From Strigamia acuminata (Eukaryota; Arthropoda; Chilopoda; Geophilomorpha; Linotaeniidae): 64,000 nt of DNA. Positions within the stretch are counted from its first letter, which is position 1. Each line of letters starts with the position of its first letter. Positions 45,991-57,516 of this stretch are shown in pieces. A program made the position numbers and the translations under genes. The notes under the pieces are model-generated. The model did not search any database, had not been told where the DNA came from, and saw nothing but the letters and a program-made list of their open reading frames with translations. The DNA is taken from NCBI GenBank assembly GCA_949358305.1, contig OX442318.1, positions 11,204,517 through 11,268,516 on the forward strand. Reading direction: 5' to 3'.

Positions 45991-47367
45991 TATCATTAGT
46001 ATGACAACCAGTTAGGAGTCCTGCAAATCTAAGATGAATGATAATAGTTAAAACAAAAGGAGTGAGGGTAAACACACGGGACAGGGAGGAGTGTGATCTG
46101 TAATGCAAACACACCTCACAGATTAGTAAAATTGTTTATCTACAACTGGATTATTCATTTGAAACCCAAAGTTACTACTTCAAATAACCCCTCATATTCG
46201 GCTGTGCCAACTTGATGCGAAATTCAAATACTTAAATTCCATTTTTGCATATGATAACTGAATCGTGCCATTTACCTGTTAATTTTTTTACAAATTACGT
46301 ATTTCTTGCATCAACTACTTGTATCCATGTGTATTGGGCCGCTTGTATTTTTTGATGTTGCAAAAAATAAAATCGTAAAATTCGAACCCAAAAAAATGTT
46401 TTTAATCAAAATAAATAAATGCAACTTGTAGAACAAACATTGGGCTTTATTTTTTAAAAAAAATAAAATTTTAACTTAAATGGGCCAAAAGTTATGGCCA
46501 TTTGAATTTGCGCTACTTGGCACAAGTGTATTGGGCCACCATGCTAATTGCCTCAAGTGAGTTGGGCCGGCAGAAAAAGCTTAGCACCACATTCAAAAAA
46601 TACAAGCGGCCCAATACACATGGGTGCGGGCTAGTATTTGTGCGCAGACAGAAGTTTATTATGTCCATCATGTTCATTCTAAATCAATTTGTCACTAGCT
46701 GCATTCAAAAGTTAAAACATTTTATGCTTTACTTCAATTTTAAAGCAAAAATGACATCATTTCCGGTCCTATTTTAAATGTAAAACTAAAACTAGTCAAA
46801 CTTCAAAGTCTTACGGTACAAACTCGCACTTTATATTCATTATATCATTACATTCAAATGCAAATTATTCAAAATAATGAATAGAACTTTCAAATCAGAC
46901 TGACACTCTTTAGGAAAATAAAATGTAAACAGCACAAAGTCTATAGAAATAAATCTCATTCAATTCACTTTCAACGTTGACATAACGAGCGTGCCAACAT
47001 TCCAATCATATAAATTATTCCTTTTTCCCATTCATTCTAAATGCACACTGCATTCATGTGTCAGTCAATTACAAATTTTAAAAAACTGTCTTAGAAATTG
47101 CAACTGACCGAGGGATAACAAGACAACAATCTAAAACTTCAAAGCTCAAGGAAAATGCAAGTAAACTTTTGTGTCATCTTCTTTTTTTGCAGAAACAGCC
47201 GACTGCTTGTTGATTCTCATTCAGGAGTATAAGGATTTTGGTCTGCACCCTGCAGTATCTTTCGAAAATACATTTATACACTGTACGTTCTTCGGCAATA
47301 GACAAACCGATACCGACTTTTCAAATCTAAATCTTTGAATACTATTAGATAAATACAGTCGAGGAGT
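45991..47367. other. Spacer upstream of channel copy 3
   Basis: Holds one MITE-like inverted repeat (46325-46623) and otherwise AT-rich sequence. No coding region supported. Confidence 0.5.
46325..46623. mobile_element. MITE with CCATGTGTATTGGGCC ends (299 bp)
   Basis: CCATGTGTATTGGGCCGCTT and its complement form perfect terminal inverted repeats of about 30 bp (continuing GTATTTTTTGA). TTGGGCC is repeated inside. No target duplication is clear. Confidence 0.75.
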
Positions 47368-49165
47368 ATGGACCGAATACACGCAGTCAGATTAAACCAA
47401 CCATTTAATCGGATTCAACAAGTTAGGAAACGGCAAATACAGCATTATGTCAGGTCTACATTGTTTGAGCAAAGAACGATACCACCATTGTTGACAACTC
47501 TGAATAAGATTTCTAAAATGAAAAAAATGAAGTCGATTCTGTTTTTCACTTTAATTCTTTTGAATTTGGCAACGTGTGTTTACCAAACTGCAGATCGCAT
47601 ACTGCATTATTTAGATGAACCAACAACAGTTAAAGCACAATTTACTGAAACACCCTACGGTCTTTTTCCATATGTTTATTTCTATCCCATTGGGACGCAA
47701 GAATACTGCAATTATGTGGACACATTCCCACACTCTAAATACCAATGTTGTGCTCTCCACAGTTTAGTTGGCAAACTTGATGAATTTCAGAAAATTTTGA
47801 CTGTACCAAGTTATATAACTAAGGCTCACTTTAAAATGGTATATTTCTTGTTAGTTTTTTTTCACAAAAAATTGACACATTCTTGTAGGGAACAACAGAC
47901 ATTAATCTTACAGTTAAAAATTACGATTCAATTTTTTGGCCAATGACGCAAGTTTCAAGTGGTAAGTTAATCAAAATGTGTGCATGTTTATTAATAAATC
48001 AAAGTTCATTTTCATTTAGAGTCGCTGTTTCCATATGGAAATGCTAACTACAGAATGATAATCAACCTAACAGTTGCAAGAATTTGTCATGGAAGTAGTA
48101 TTGCTGTAAGTCTTTAATAAAGTCCGGATAAGGCCAAAGCTATTTCTTCAAACTAATATTTATTTAAATTTAAAGGTAATTACAAATATGTCGCCAATAA
48201 AATATCATCTTCCACAGTTAGGAATAAATTTGTGGCTTGCACCTGAACTTGTGCATATGGCTACAACTAATATTCAAAAGGTATGAATTTAAATTTGCTT
48301 TGTAAAAAACGTAATTTTGTGATATTGTGGAAATACAGTTTGGGATTGCACAAAATTCCAGTTTGAGAGTTCACGGTTTACGGAAAACTAAACTTCGCAT
48401 TCTTTTAAACAACAGTTTTTACACTATGTTTCAGTATCACTTTGTCAACACTAAGAAAAATCCTTGTGACAACAATTTACACAACTGCTTGCGTACATGT
48501 CTCGTGAATATGCTTACTTGCAGGTAACCCTTTCTATTTACTATTCTTTCTTTCAGTAAAAGAATTAGCTGAGAATTATTACTCCAAATCCTACACTTCA
48601 GCATCTACCACAATGAACAAAATATTTCCAACATTCGGATCAATGTGCTAAAACGTTAACGGTAACTTACATTTTTAGACATCCATTTTATGAAGCCAGA
48701 AACCTCTCAAAATGCAATAATTCAGATCTATGGAAGGAATATGATAGATCGACACTGTTAATCAGTAATACTAACATGGAAAAACACTGCAAATGTCTTG
48801 ATTTATGCGATGTAACACGACTAAGTGCAACATACGATCAAACTCTCTATACAGAGAGTTTCTTTGAAGTATCAGTTGTAAATACTAATGTTCGTACATT
48901 GAAAGAACATTACTCGTATAACGCCATTTCTCTGCTATGTGATATTGGAGGAAACATCGGACTCTATTTCGGCATTTCTTGTTTAACACTTGTGGAAATA
49001 TTTGTTTCCTGTTGCAAAATGCCTTTCATTAAGTTCAATAAAATCACTAAAACCAATTCCAAGTTGGCAAATGTATTACCAGGAATACTAGAAAAAATTC
49101 AGAAAACACAAAAACCTTCTAATAAAAAAAATAAACTGAAAATGATCATATTTACTGTTAGATAA
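47368..49165 (+). CDS. DEG/ENaC channel copy 3, single unit only (about 436 aa)
   Basis: Exons 47368-47838, 47889-47961, 48020-48105, 48176-48280, 48435-48523, 48679-49165 match exons 1-6 of the two longer genes in position and phase. It encodes TM1 (ILFFTLILLNLATCVYQTAD), FPYVYFYP, HPFYEARNL, CKCLDLC and TM2 IGLYFGISCLTLVEI with the GIS filter, then a basic linker. The reading frame stops (KLKMIIFTVR, stop) just where TM3 begins in its paralogues. No exons for the second unit were found downstream. Either a broken double-unit gene or a secondarily normal one-unit channel. The tail is followed by unrelated repeat sequence. Confidence 0.75.
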
Positions 49166-49369
49166 ACTTGGAGGACAAATTATAACTGAATAACACTCGA
49201 TTTATTTCATCCACTGAAAGTTGGTCATGCATCCCCTTGGACGGCCAAACAAGAAGTGCTCTTGACCCCAGAACCAAGAACCAAGGATAACATGGACACG
49301 TATCCGTGTTATTTACTATTAATTTGTTGTTCTGTGTACCGATTGGATGACTGCAATCACATGTCACGT

Positions 49370-49580
49370 GTTTAGAAAGTCTAATAAAACGGTCATGTCC
49401 GTCTGTCCGCGCACTTCCTATCAAACCGGAAGTGTAATATTTATACTTCCGGCTTTTGCGACTTCGGCGTCTACATCGCGGATTTGCGACGAGTTAAATC
49501 CAACATTCGGTTCTGTCCCGAATGTGTTCTTCTTTGCTACAATTCTATGCAGAAAAGTATAGAAGGGGTTTTAAAGTCTA
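49370..49580. repeat. Dispersed repeat fragment at the copy 3 breakpoint region
   Basis: Shares the AGAAAGTCTAATAAAACGGTC-type block and CGTCTGTCCGCG with the inverse of about 23640-23720. It contains ACCGGAAGT motifs. Its position after the truncated channel gene suggests repeat insertion accompanied the loss of unit 2. Confidence 0.4.
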
Positions 49581-49608
49581 ATATGTAATGTGTCCATGCA
49601 TTACAGAT

Positions 49609-49934
49609 GTTTACCTGCTGTTACTTGTTTTCATCCCAGAATACAGTGCGGCTATACGTATATTATGTGGCGCTATCAATGACAAAACGCTCTGTGTTAT
49701 CCAAGGTAATAATAAACTGTGGGAACCTTTTTCGTTTACCTAATTAATTTGTAGCTTAAAAGCAAGACAAATAGTACCTTATTTAATAAATATAAGTGAA
49801 TTAATCATTTATCGGTATTGTTTTTCCAGTATGCCATTTGCGATCAAGGAGAACACAATTATGTGCAATTCTTCATCAATGGCCAAAGATATGCGCTCAT
49901 TGTATTACAAAACTCATTTATTGATCTATGGTGA
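49609..49934 (+). CDS. Possible two-exon ORF of unknown identity
   Basis: Open segment 49609-49707 (after a CATTACAG acceptor, ending AAG|GTAATA) joins in phase 0 to about 49831-49934 (after TTTTTCCAG), which ends with a stop (…QNSFIDLW). About 67 codons. The second segment ([20 protein letters not shown]) looks protein-like. No family recognised. It may be the 3' end of a lost gene next to the truncated channel. Confidence 0.25.
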
Positions 49935-50172
49935 AGAAGAATGTGCGTGACCACGACCTTGTCAAATATTGAATTACAAACTTACTGTAGCTCATTCAAT
50001 CAGCCTAAAGTTGCAGTGTTCTGCTTGCAAATAAAGTGAAGAAGAAATCTTATTCGTTTGTAACTTTGGTCTCCGACGTTAAAAATGCATTAGGCCTCCT
50101 CACAGTGGAATTTCTCTACTCATCATGTATAATCAAATATTTCCTTTTGTTCAGAAGAAGCAAACTGCTATA

Positions 50173-51298
50173 CAGTGGTGAAAAAAAGTTTGAGACCACT
50201 ACAGGTTTCTTAGTTGTAAGTCAAATTTTGACTTGAAAATTAATTTACAGGTTTATATCATGACAATAAAGCATTGTTTAAAATTATAAGATAATAACTG
50301 AAAATAAATTTAAGAAATAAAAAAAATTGTCCAAAAAATGTCATTTATGCTGGAAAAAAGTTTGAGACCACTAAATCATCAAAAATATAACCAATTTTCA
50401 ATTCTAATGTTTGGTTTGCTTCCTATTCGTTCTAATAACTATAATCAACCTATTTGTCATTGAAATAACTAAATATTTTAGATTATTTGGTGTTGTCCTA
50501 AGCATGGATAGGTGCATTATTTGGTGAAATTTAAACATTGGAACATTAGGTGCATTCAATATCGATAAGGAGAACTGACTTCTTTCACTTATTTGACTTC
50601 TCACAACCGGATATGACGACTTTTGTGTCATATCTCTGATAAGTCGTTTTGAAAGAAGTCAAATAGGTGAAGTAAGGAGAAGTGAAAAATAGTTACTTCT
50701 TCTTATGAATAAGTCACTTAAATAATGGTGCGCATGCGCATATCGCCTGGTTTCGCCTCATTTTGGAAATTTTTGGCCGAATTCTTTTCCGATCTAATTC
50801 GCTCATCGCAATGTTGCTTAAAACAAAAAAAATATGTGCTCTAAAATTCTAAAACCACATAAACTTCTAATTAACACAAGAAAAATAGATACATGTGGTT
50901 TTTAGAATTTTAGAGCACATATTTTTTTTGTTTTAGGCAACATTGCGTTGATCTATTGCATCTTGGTTTGGCAGCCATTTGCAATACTTGTTCTGAGCAT
51001 GCTCAGAACTCATCACAACTGGATAAAAGTCAAACACTTAAGTAAAATAATAAGCGCGTTCAACCATAAGTCACTTCTTTCAAATGACTTATTTAATCAA
51101 CTTAAAGAGAAGTCACTTTTCCTTATCAATATTGAATGCACCTAATAATTTCATCTCTAAATGAAAGAAGAGTAGTATATTGCTTCAGAATTTGGTGAAA
51201 CAAATGCAGAATTTGATGTAACAACTGCAAGAATTGGCATCAAAATTTGACTTGCAACTAAAAAACCTGTAGTGGTCTCAAACTTTTTTCCACCACTG
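50173..51298. mobile_element. Tc1/mariner-like non-autonomous element
   Basis: CAGTGGTGAAAAAAAGTTTG at the left and its near-exact complement at the right (about 45 bp each, with GAGACCACT), flanked by TA at 50171-50172 and 51299-51300. No transposase. It contains a second element, 50549-51142. Confidence 0.85.
50549..51142. mobile_element. Nested long-hairpin MITE
   Basis: GGTGCATTCAATATCGATAA and its near complement at the right end, flanked by TA (50547-50548 and 51143-51144). The arms also carry GACTTCTTTCA and inverse, and the centre (about 50818-50938) is a long palindrome with TATGTGCTCTAAAATTCTAA arms. Confidence 0.85.
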
Positions 51299-51754
51299 TA
51301 GTTAAACGAAGTTTGCTGATAAGAAATTTCCTTACTGTCTGTAACAATTGCATTCGCTGAATGCCCAGTTAATCACATGTAGAATTTTACAATATGTATT
51401 TACCTAATTCATTATCATTACTATCATTACTACTATCATTATTAGTTGTCTCTGTTTTTCAAAAGGTAAACGTCTACACGACCTTGTATACCCAATTATG
51501 TTTTTAAACGGTCTGTTCTTTTTACACGATTTCGATTATACAACAGCGGAAATAAATATTGCTAATTTAGGAATTGTCTAATTTCTCCATTTGAACTCAG
51601 AACTTTAAAGAAAAGAAAAAGCCACCACCAGGTTACACCCTTACTGCGGGCTACGGACAGTCCAAATCCCCAGTCTAATTTCTTCTGCCATTTTGGATTC
51701 CACGGAAAATTTTTGCTTCTTCTTTTTGGTTAGTTTTCGAATTATTTTTGCTTT

Positions 51755-51970
51755 TTGACGGACGATATTATCGTCGCTAACACGTCCATTCGTGGCCGCC
51801 CGCCAACCGCCAAGCAGAAGGCGGCTAGGACTGCCGTTGTCCATGAAACGACCGACCCGAGCCAGTACGACGTTGCTTTGGAAGAGTCACGTCAGTCGGA
51901 CGTGGCCGATACCGTCGCTTCAGCAGACTGGAGCAGAGGATGTTTTTGGCTGGTTCGTCTTTTTGGTTAA
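51755..51970 (+). pseudogene. DIRS gag-like N-terminal fragment
   Basis: A 71-codon frame with RGRPPTAKQKAARTAV and acidic Ser/Asp-rich sequence downstream of the left terminal repeat, in the place of DIRS ORF1. It stops before a hairpin-unit minisatellite. Identity is inferred from position and composition. Confidence 0.4.
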
Positions 51971-52135
51971 GTCCTCTTCTGCCCCGCGGAACGCGCCTTT
52001 GGGACGCGAGAGGTGAGGCCCATGTAATGCCCGTAACATGTCTCGCTCTGTTGCTGGGGTTTTGGTTCAGGCCCATGTAATGCCCGTAACATGTCTCGCT
52101 CTGTTGCTGGGGTTTTGGTTCAGGTTCACCGAACC

Positions 52136-52595
52136 GAGGTTTTGCCCGCTGCAAAGCGGAGGTCTTGCCCGCTGCAAAGCGGAGGTCTTGCCCGCTAAAA
52201 AGCGGAGGTTTTGCCCGCTAAAAAGCGGAGGTTTCGCCCGCTAAAAAGCGGAGGTTTCGCCCGCTAAAAAGCGGAGGTTTCGCCCGCTAACAAGCGGAGG
52301 GTTTGCCCGCTAACAAGCGGAGGTTTTGCCCGCTATAAAGCGGAGGTTTTGCCCGCTAAAAAGCGGAAGTTTTGCCCGCTAAAAAGCGGAGGTTTTGCCC
52401 GCTAGAAAGCGGAGGTTTTGCCCGCTAAAAAGCGGAAGTTTTGCCCGCTACAAAGCGGAGCTTTTGCCCGCTACAAAGCGGAGCTTTTGCCCGCTACAAA
52501 GCGGAGCTTTTGCCCGCTACAAAGCGGAGGCTTTGCCCACTCAAAAATAAAGTTTTGCAAAGCGGAAGTTTTGTCCGCTACAAATCGGGAGTTTT
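52136..52595 (+). repeat. 23-bp hairpin minisatellite, about 19 copies
   Basis: Unit GAGGTTTTGCCCGCTAAAAA plus GCG. Each unit contains CCGCT-N4-AGCGG, so the array is a string of small stem-loops. Most variation falls in the loop (AAAA, ACAA, GCAA, ATAA, AGAA), while the stem is kept. Confidence 0.9.
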
Positions 52596-53088
52596 GCCCA
52601 GTTTTTTCGGATTTTTCTCTGGACAGCGCACATGGGTTGTGGCTGCTAATGTTGCTGCGCAGCTAAGGAAGTTTTTTCCGCTTCAAGGCGGACGCCGAGT
52701 TATTTTTCCCACCAAGCAGAGGTCGGTCTTGTCAGTGCACATGGGCTTCAACTGGTCAACTGATGGAGTGCAAATAGTTTTTGCAATTTTCGGCGATTCA
52801 TTTGTTTTTTAGCAAATGAATTTTGTGCATTTAAAGCTTTCTCACACTTCAAATATCAGAATAGTCTTTCTTGCAATATCAGTTGAGACTATTGGTTAAT
52901 GTGAGATTCTATAAGCTTTACGTGACTATTTACAAAATAAACCTCACATTTTTCTATGCCTTAGGTTACTTGATGAGGTAGTTTTTCCTTTATTGGCTTT
53001 AACATGTGTGAAATTCTTGGGGGTTTTTTATTTGTTTCTCAATCCGATTTTAATTCAAAAAATTTTTCTGTGTACTACATCAATTTAG

Positions 53089-54615
53089 ATGCTTTTACTT
53101 TTTTGTAGCAGAGCTATTTGTCATAGGCTCATTCAAAGCTCTGAATCTAATGATGGACTGAACGGCCTCAGTACAGTGATTAAAAATCTAAAATTAATAA
53201 CAAAATTATACAAAGTATTCAAAATTAATTTTGGAATGTCTGTTTTGTACAATTCGGTGCATTGTAGCAAAATTAAAGTTTTTCTGATTAAATTTGCTCC
53301 ATCGGATGCATGCTTTTCAATACTTTGTCCTTTCATTTTCAGGTTTAGTGTGATACCAGATGTATACCTACATAATCCAAGGTTTTTCTTTCCAGCCACT
53401 AAGCGGTGGTTGGAACATTTTTGTAGCAAAACTGTGAAATCTCAGTGAGCCTCGCGATTAATACTGCTACAGCTTTGGTAAATGTTGAGAGGAAAATCCA
53501 TTTATTTGTTTGTTATTTGTTGGTTGTCAAAATATCGATGACACAGCTCGAGATGAAATTAGAAATTACGTTAAAATCGCCCCAGTGTGATCAAATGAGT
53601 AGAGCAATATCTGCCGCATGGACTCATGGATACAGGGTTCGGGTCCCACTCCCGAAATTCCCTAGTTTTGCGAAGCTGGTTTTTCTTTTATATAAGATTT
53701 ATTTAGAGAATAAAATAAAATGCACATGATATCCTCTCTGAAGTTGATGGGAGAGGGGGGGAGAGATTCGACTCTCTTTTAAGCAATTCTCATCTTTTAT
53801 AATCTCAACATTCTGGACTCTATTTTGTGACGCTGCCTTCTGCAGTGCCACCTACCTCCTATTTTGAATGAATGTTTCGATGGTCATCATTACATTCCAT
53901 CTAATATTTTCTACGCCATGCCTAATAAGAAATCAGCATGGAGCTTGGAAACAGTTGCTGCACATTATTGTTACGAGATTCACCATCTGACACATTGGTT
54001 AATACATACCAACGGTCTGTTGTCAAACATAGGTCTCGCCTATGTTATACTTATGCAGTAAGCGAAGACGTAGGTTCTTTTGCATCCGGATGATTTTATT
54101 CGTCCCGGCACAACGTTTTTATCCTTTTTGGTTTTGGGTTTACTTTCACTCTACGCACAAGCTTGCAGTTAATATACTCCAAGTTTGTGGCAACCTGATA
54201 GCCCTCGATTTGTCATACCTAGAAGCTTCATCGGAATGTGTAATAACATTAGTGAAACATTTGCCCAAGCTTTGACGTCTTAACTTGGGAAGAATTACGC
54301 GGACCACAGATTCGATTTTGTTTTCATACTATAGTTACATTAATGCTGTGTAAAACAACGGGGCGACAAGCCAGCTTTGAACTGAACGAGATTTGTTCAG
54401 TCATTACCGAAAATATCGGTTCTTTTGTGGTGCTGTGGCTGATTGTGGTAGTTTAAATCAGCCTACGTTCCGAGATCTACATATGCTGCCCATTTTTGAG
54501 GAACTGGACTCACAAGTAGATACATTATCCACACAACATTTGCGAATGTTATTGGTAAATTCCATTAATTTGGTAATGCCTGAATGTCAATATTTGTCAT
54601 CTCGTCTGTGATAGC
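53089..54615 (+). pseudogene. Degenerate LRR-like gene remnant (several frames)
   Basis: Broken open segments (53089-53448, 53864-54061, 54042-54275, 54393-54611) carry protein-like sequence, including a leucine-rich stretch CGNLIALDLSYLEASSE followed by LVKHLPKL, and AHYCYEIHHLTHWL. They are in different frames with stops between. The LRR-like phrase suggests an F-box/ZYG11-type LRR protein, but this is weak. It sits in the middle of the DIRS element, where RT would be expected. Confidence 0.3.
53570..53690 (+). repeat. tRNA-derived SINE-like segment
   Basis: GGTTCGGGTCCC matches a polymerase III B box, and TGATCAAATGAGTAGAGC about 35 bases upstream resembles an A box, in tRNA-like spacing. 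The flanks do not fold as an acceptor stem, so a SINE or tRNA relic is more likely than a functional tRNA gene. Confidence 0.35.
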
Positions 54616-55036
54616 ATCATTACAGACCTCATCGAAACGAATTTACTGTAAAATCTATTGGTTTTACACATCACCTCGTGCCACTCGATAACCTCCATAA
54701 TAGTAATTAAATAGCTAGTATTGGATGATCCGCTAAATGGTTTGATGATTGCTCGTTGTCAAAGTATCGTCAAAACGGTGTGGGATCAAGTTGTATCTTA
54801 GTCCAAACTGAGAAGTTGGATCTTCATTATCATGGAAACGTGAAGTTTCGAGAGATCGAAGTAGATTTAAGAATGCCTAGGTTGTAAAATGCGACTAATT
54901 TTCACTTAGCCGTCTCTATTGCTTCCTAACCCCTCGGGCTTGCTGGTTAATCGGCCTCTAGCTATACTTTTAGCCCTGGCTTTGGCGGGCAGGGCGGCTG
55001 ACCTTAAGCTGCTTTCCGCAGATATTACTTCTTCGA

Positions 55037-55916
55037 GTGGATCTGTGTTGGTCCCTTGACCGGTTCTCGGAAGTCAGGCCCTCTCGCAGCGTGGACCCTC
55101 TTCGACCATCTGCCCTGGTCGTAGCGAACTTCCTGGGTTTGCTGTTTAGCGCGGGCAGATCTTACAGCTCGGTCAATTGTCGCAGGTCTGCAATTTCCCA
55201 ATTGGTTTCCCTGTCGGGGAGGGGGGGAAGACTTAGGTTCCCATCCGGTTATTCGCCGGATCCTGAGGGGCGTGTCTCTTTCTAGACCGACTGTCCCGAA
55301 ATACTCTAATATCTGGCACATAGGCCCGATTTTAACGCATCTCAAACGTCTCTTTTCCACCCCTAATCTTTCGAGACTGTCGAGAAATCAGCGTCTGGCT
55401 ACTCTTTTGGCTCTTGCATTGGCAGACAGAGCGGGTGACCTTTGGCTACTCTCAGCAGACATTTCGTTTTTCGATTATTTTTGCATGGTCCTTCTGTGCG
55501 GTTCTCGTAAATCCGCGTATCTAACGCCTCTTTGCATCGCGTCCTTTCACGACGAGGAATTATGTCCGGTGGTTGCTTTGCGCCGGTTCCTAAACTTTAC
55601 CGCTTCTTTGAAGGGTAGTTCAAAACAACCTTTTCTCTCTGGCTCGCCACTGTTTGGCCCGCTTTCCTCTACGACCATCGCAAGGTGAATTAAGGGCGTC
55701 CTCTCTGACGCGGGGGTAGATACCTCCGTTTTCTCGGCTCATTCAACCAGAGCTGCAGCCACGTTGTTCGCGGCTAGTAGGGGAGTCTTTAGAGTGCATT
55801 ATCAAAGCCGCCGATTGGTCAACTGCCGCTGTATTTAAGAAATTCTACGGTAGGCCGATCGAATCCGCTTTGGAAGAATTTACTTCTGTAGTATTAAGGG
55901 GCTACGAACGTTCCTA
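55037..55916 (+). pseudogene. DIRS tyrosine recombinase, frameshifted
   Basis: Conserved pieces in more than one frame: the core-binding region ALVVANFLGLLFSAGRSYSS (about 55110-55190); the catalytic start in frame 55272-55688 (RLATLLALALADRAGDLWLL, CPVVALRRFLNF); then HSTRAAATLFAASRG (the HxxR motif) and a late segment FKKFYGRP whose Tyr is in the nucleophile position. This is the DIRS/Ngaro/PAT recombinase that integrates circular intermediates. At least two frameshifts or small deletions separate the pieces. A shorter duplicate of the ALALAGRAADLKLLSAD segment lies upstream (about 54960-55030). Confidence 0.7.
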
Positions 55917-56013
55917 AATTAGCAATATTTATTTCCGCTGTTGTATAATTGGGATTTTGCTAGTATAGTGAAGCAAAATCTAGATTATACTAAGGGAAAT
56001 AAATATTGCTAAT
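55913..56013 (+). repeat. DIRS internal complementary region
   Basis: Left half CCTAAATTAGCAATATTTAT…TTGTATAA complements the extreme left terminus (51536 onward). The right half TTGGGATTTTGCTAGTATAG… complements the extreme right terminus (to 56376). The halves meet at 55948/55949 without extra bases. Confidence 0.85.
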
Positions 56014-56386
56014 GGTCCCTCCCAAAGCTTTTTTCTGTCTGCAATTTTGCTTTCTGTATTAATTGTTTGTCTTCCCTCCCTTGCAGAAAATTGACGCCGT
56101 CGAGATCATCTTTTACCGTTGTGATTTATTCTTCCCGTATGTTTAGGTCGAATAAACAATTTTCTGCCTGACTTATTTTGTCTTTATTTGCCTCCGTAAT
56201 TAGACTGAGGATTTGGACTGTCCGTAGCCCGCAGTAAGGGTGTAACCTGGTGGTGGCTTTTTCTTTTCTTTAAAGTTCTGAGTTCAAATGGAGAAATTAG
56301 ACAATTCCTAAATTAGCAATATTTATTTCCCTTAGTATAATCTAGATTTTGCTTCACTATACTAGCAAAATCCCAATTTAACACTA

Positions 56387-56691
56387 GGGGCGTTCAATTC
56401 CAAATTACTAAAATCCGATTACAAAAACTTCATTATAGAATCAGTTTAACTCGTTCAAAGTAAATCTTAAGCATGCGCAGTTCTTACTTCCACCGCCGAT
56501 CTATTCGATTTCAAAATGGCCGCCAACAAAATGTGTTGAAATCGGGTCGAAATCCAAAAAAACCACCCCACACGTGGATTATGAGAATCAGTATTTCGAG
56601 AATCCGATTCTAAAAAATATGACGCGTTTTGCATCATTTCCGCCAGAGAAAATTGAGAGAATCGATTTTTCGATTTGAAATTGAACGCGCC
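56387..56691. mobile_element. TA-target MITE next to DIRS (305 bp)
   Basis: GGGGCGTTCAATTCCAAATT at the left and AATTGAACGCGCC at the right as inverted ends, flanked by TA (56385-56386 and 56692-56693). No ORF. Confidence 0.65.
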
Positions 56692-56726
56692 TAATGTCTT
56701 GAAAAATATATTTAATTTCATTTTTA

Positions 56727-57052
56727 CACAAAATCTAGAAATTCTAAACAAATTTTAAACAAAATCTAAAAATTCTCAACAAATTTTAGATAAAATCTAG
56801 AAATTCTAAACAAATTTTAGACAAAATCTAGAAATTCTAAACAAATTTTAGACAAAATCTAGAAATTTTAAACAAATTTTAGACAAAATCTAGAAATTCT
56901 AAACAAATTTTAGACAAAATCTAGAAATTCTGAACAAATTTTATACAAAATCTAGAAGTTCTAAACAAATTTTAGACAAAATCTAGAAATTCTGAACAAA
57001 TTTTATACAAAATCTAGAAGTTCTAAACAAATTTTAGACAAAATCTAGAAAC
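56727..57052 (+). repeat. 31-bp minisatellite, about 10 copies
   Basis: The unit is ACAAAATCTAGAAATTCTAA followed by ACAAATTTTAG, with higher-order 62-bp variants carrying GAAGTTC. A single diverged unit reappears at about 62710-62745. Confidence 0.9.
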
Positions 57053-57516
57053 TACAGTAAAAAAAAAATTGAAACCCAGTGGTGCAGAAGGGGTCACAGA
57101 CGGAATGTCTCCGAGAGTGACGCACCCACGCCTGGGTCAGCACAACATAAATAGTTCACTTTTGTTATGAAAAGACAAAATGTAAACCACAAATAAATCT
57201 TTTACTTATTCTACTGATATCTCAACCAAAATACTAAATTTGACTCATTTCATTCTTATTTTCTCATTTCACATGAACAACCTGTTGGAGAAATCTCATG
57301 TATGAAGCAAGTGCAATTCACATAAGCTTAGTGTTATAAATTGTGTGTAATCAGATAGTACAGAAGATTATCTTTCTTTTCCCGGATTCAACTCACATTC
57401 TGTTATACAGAAACATTCTCAACTAGGTAAAAAAAATGACTTGATTTATTTATTTATTACACATTTCATGTTTCATTTATATCTAAAATTTGCATCATTC
57501 ATCATTGCAAAACAAC

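Larger units (their letters stand above)
51536..56376 (+). mobile_element. DIRS-type (tyrosine recombinase) retrotransposon, internally rearranged
   Basis: Inverted terminal repeats of about 150 bp (51536-51690 against 56190-56376; for example CCACCACCAGGTTACACCCT and its complement). An internal complementary region at 55913-56013 joins the complement of the left tip (to 55948) to the complement of the right tip (from 55949). This is the diagnostic DIRS layout. A gag-like start (about 51755-51970) and a tyrosine recombinase (about 55037-55916) remain. RT/RNase H is not found and the middle holds unrelated DNA, so the copy is defective. Confidence 0.85.

Noticed and set aside
52418-52812. ORFs rich in PATKRSFCPLQSG repeats
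   Set aside because: Translation of the 23-bp stem-loop minisatellite within the DIRS element.
53570-53690. Functional tRNA gene
   Set aside because: A- and B-box-like motifs are present but no acceptor stem or anticodon arm can be paired; treated as a SINE-like relic.
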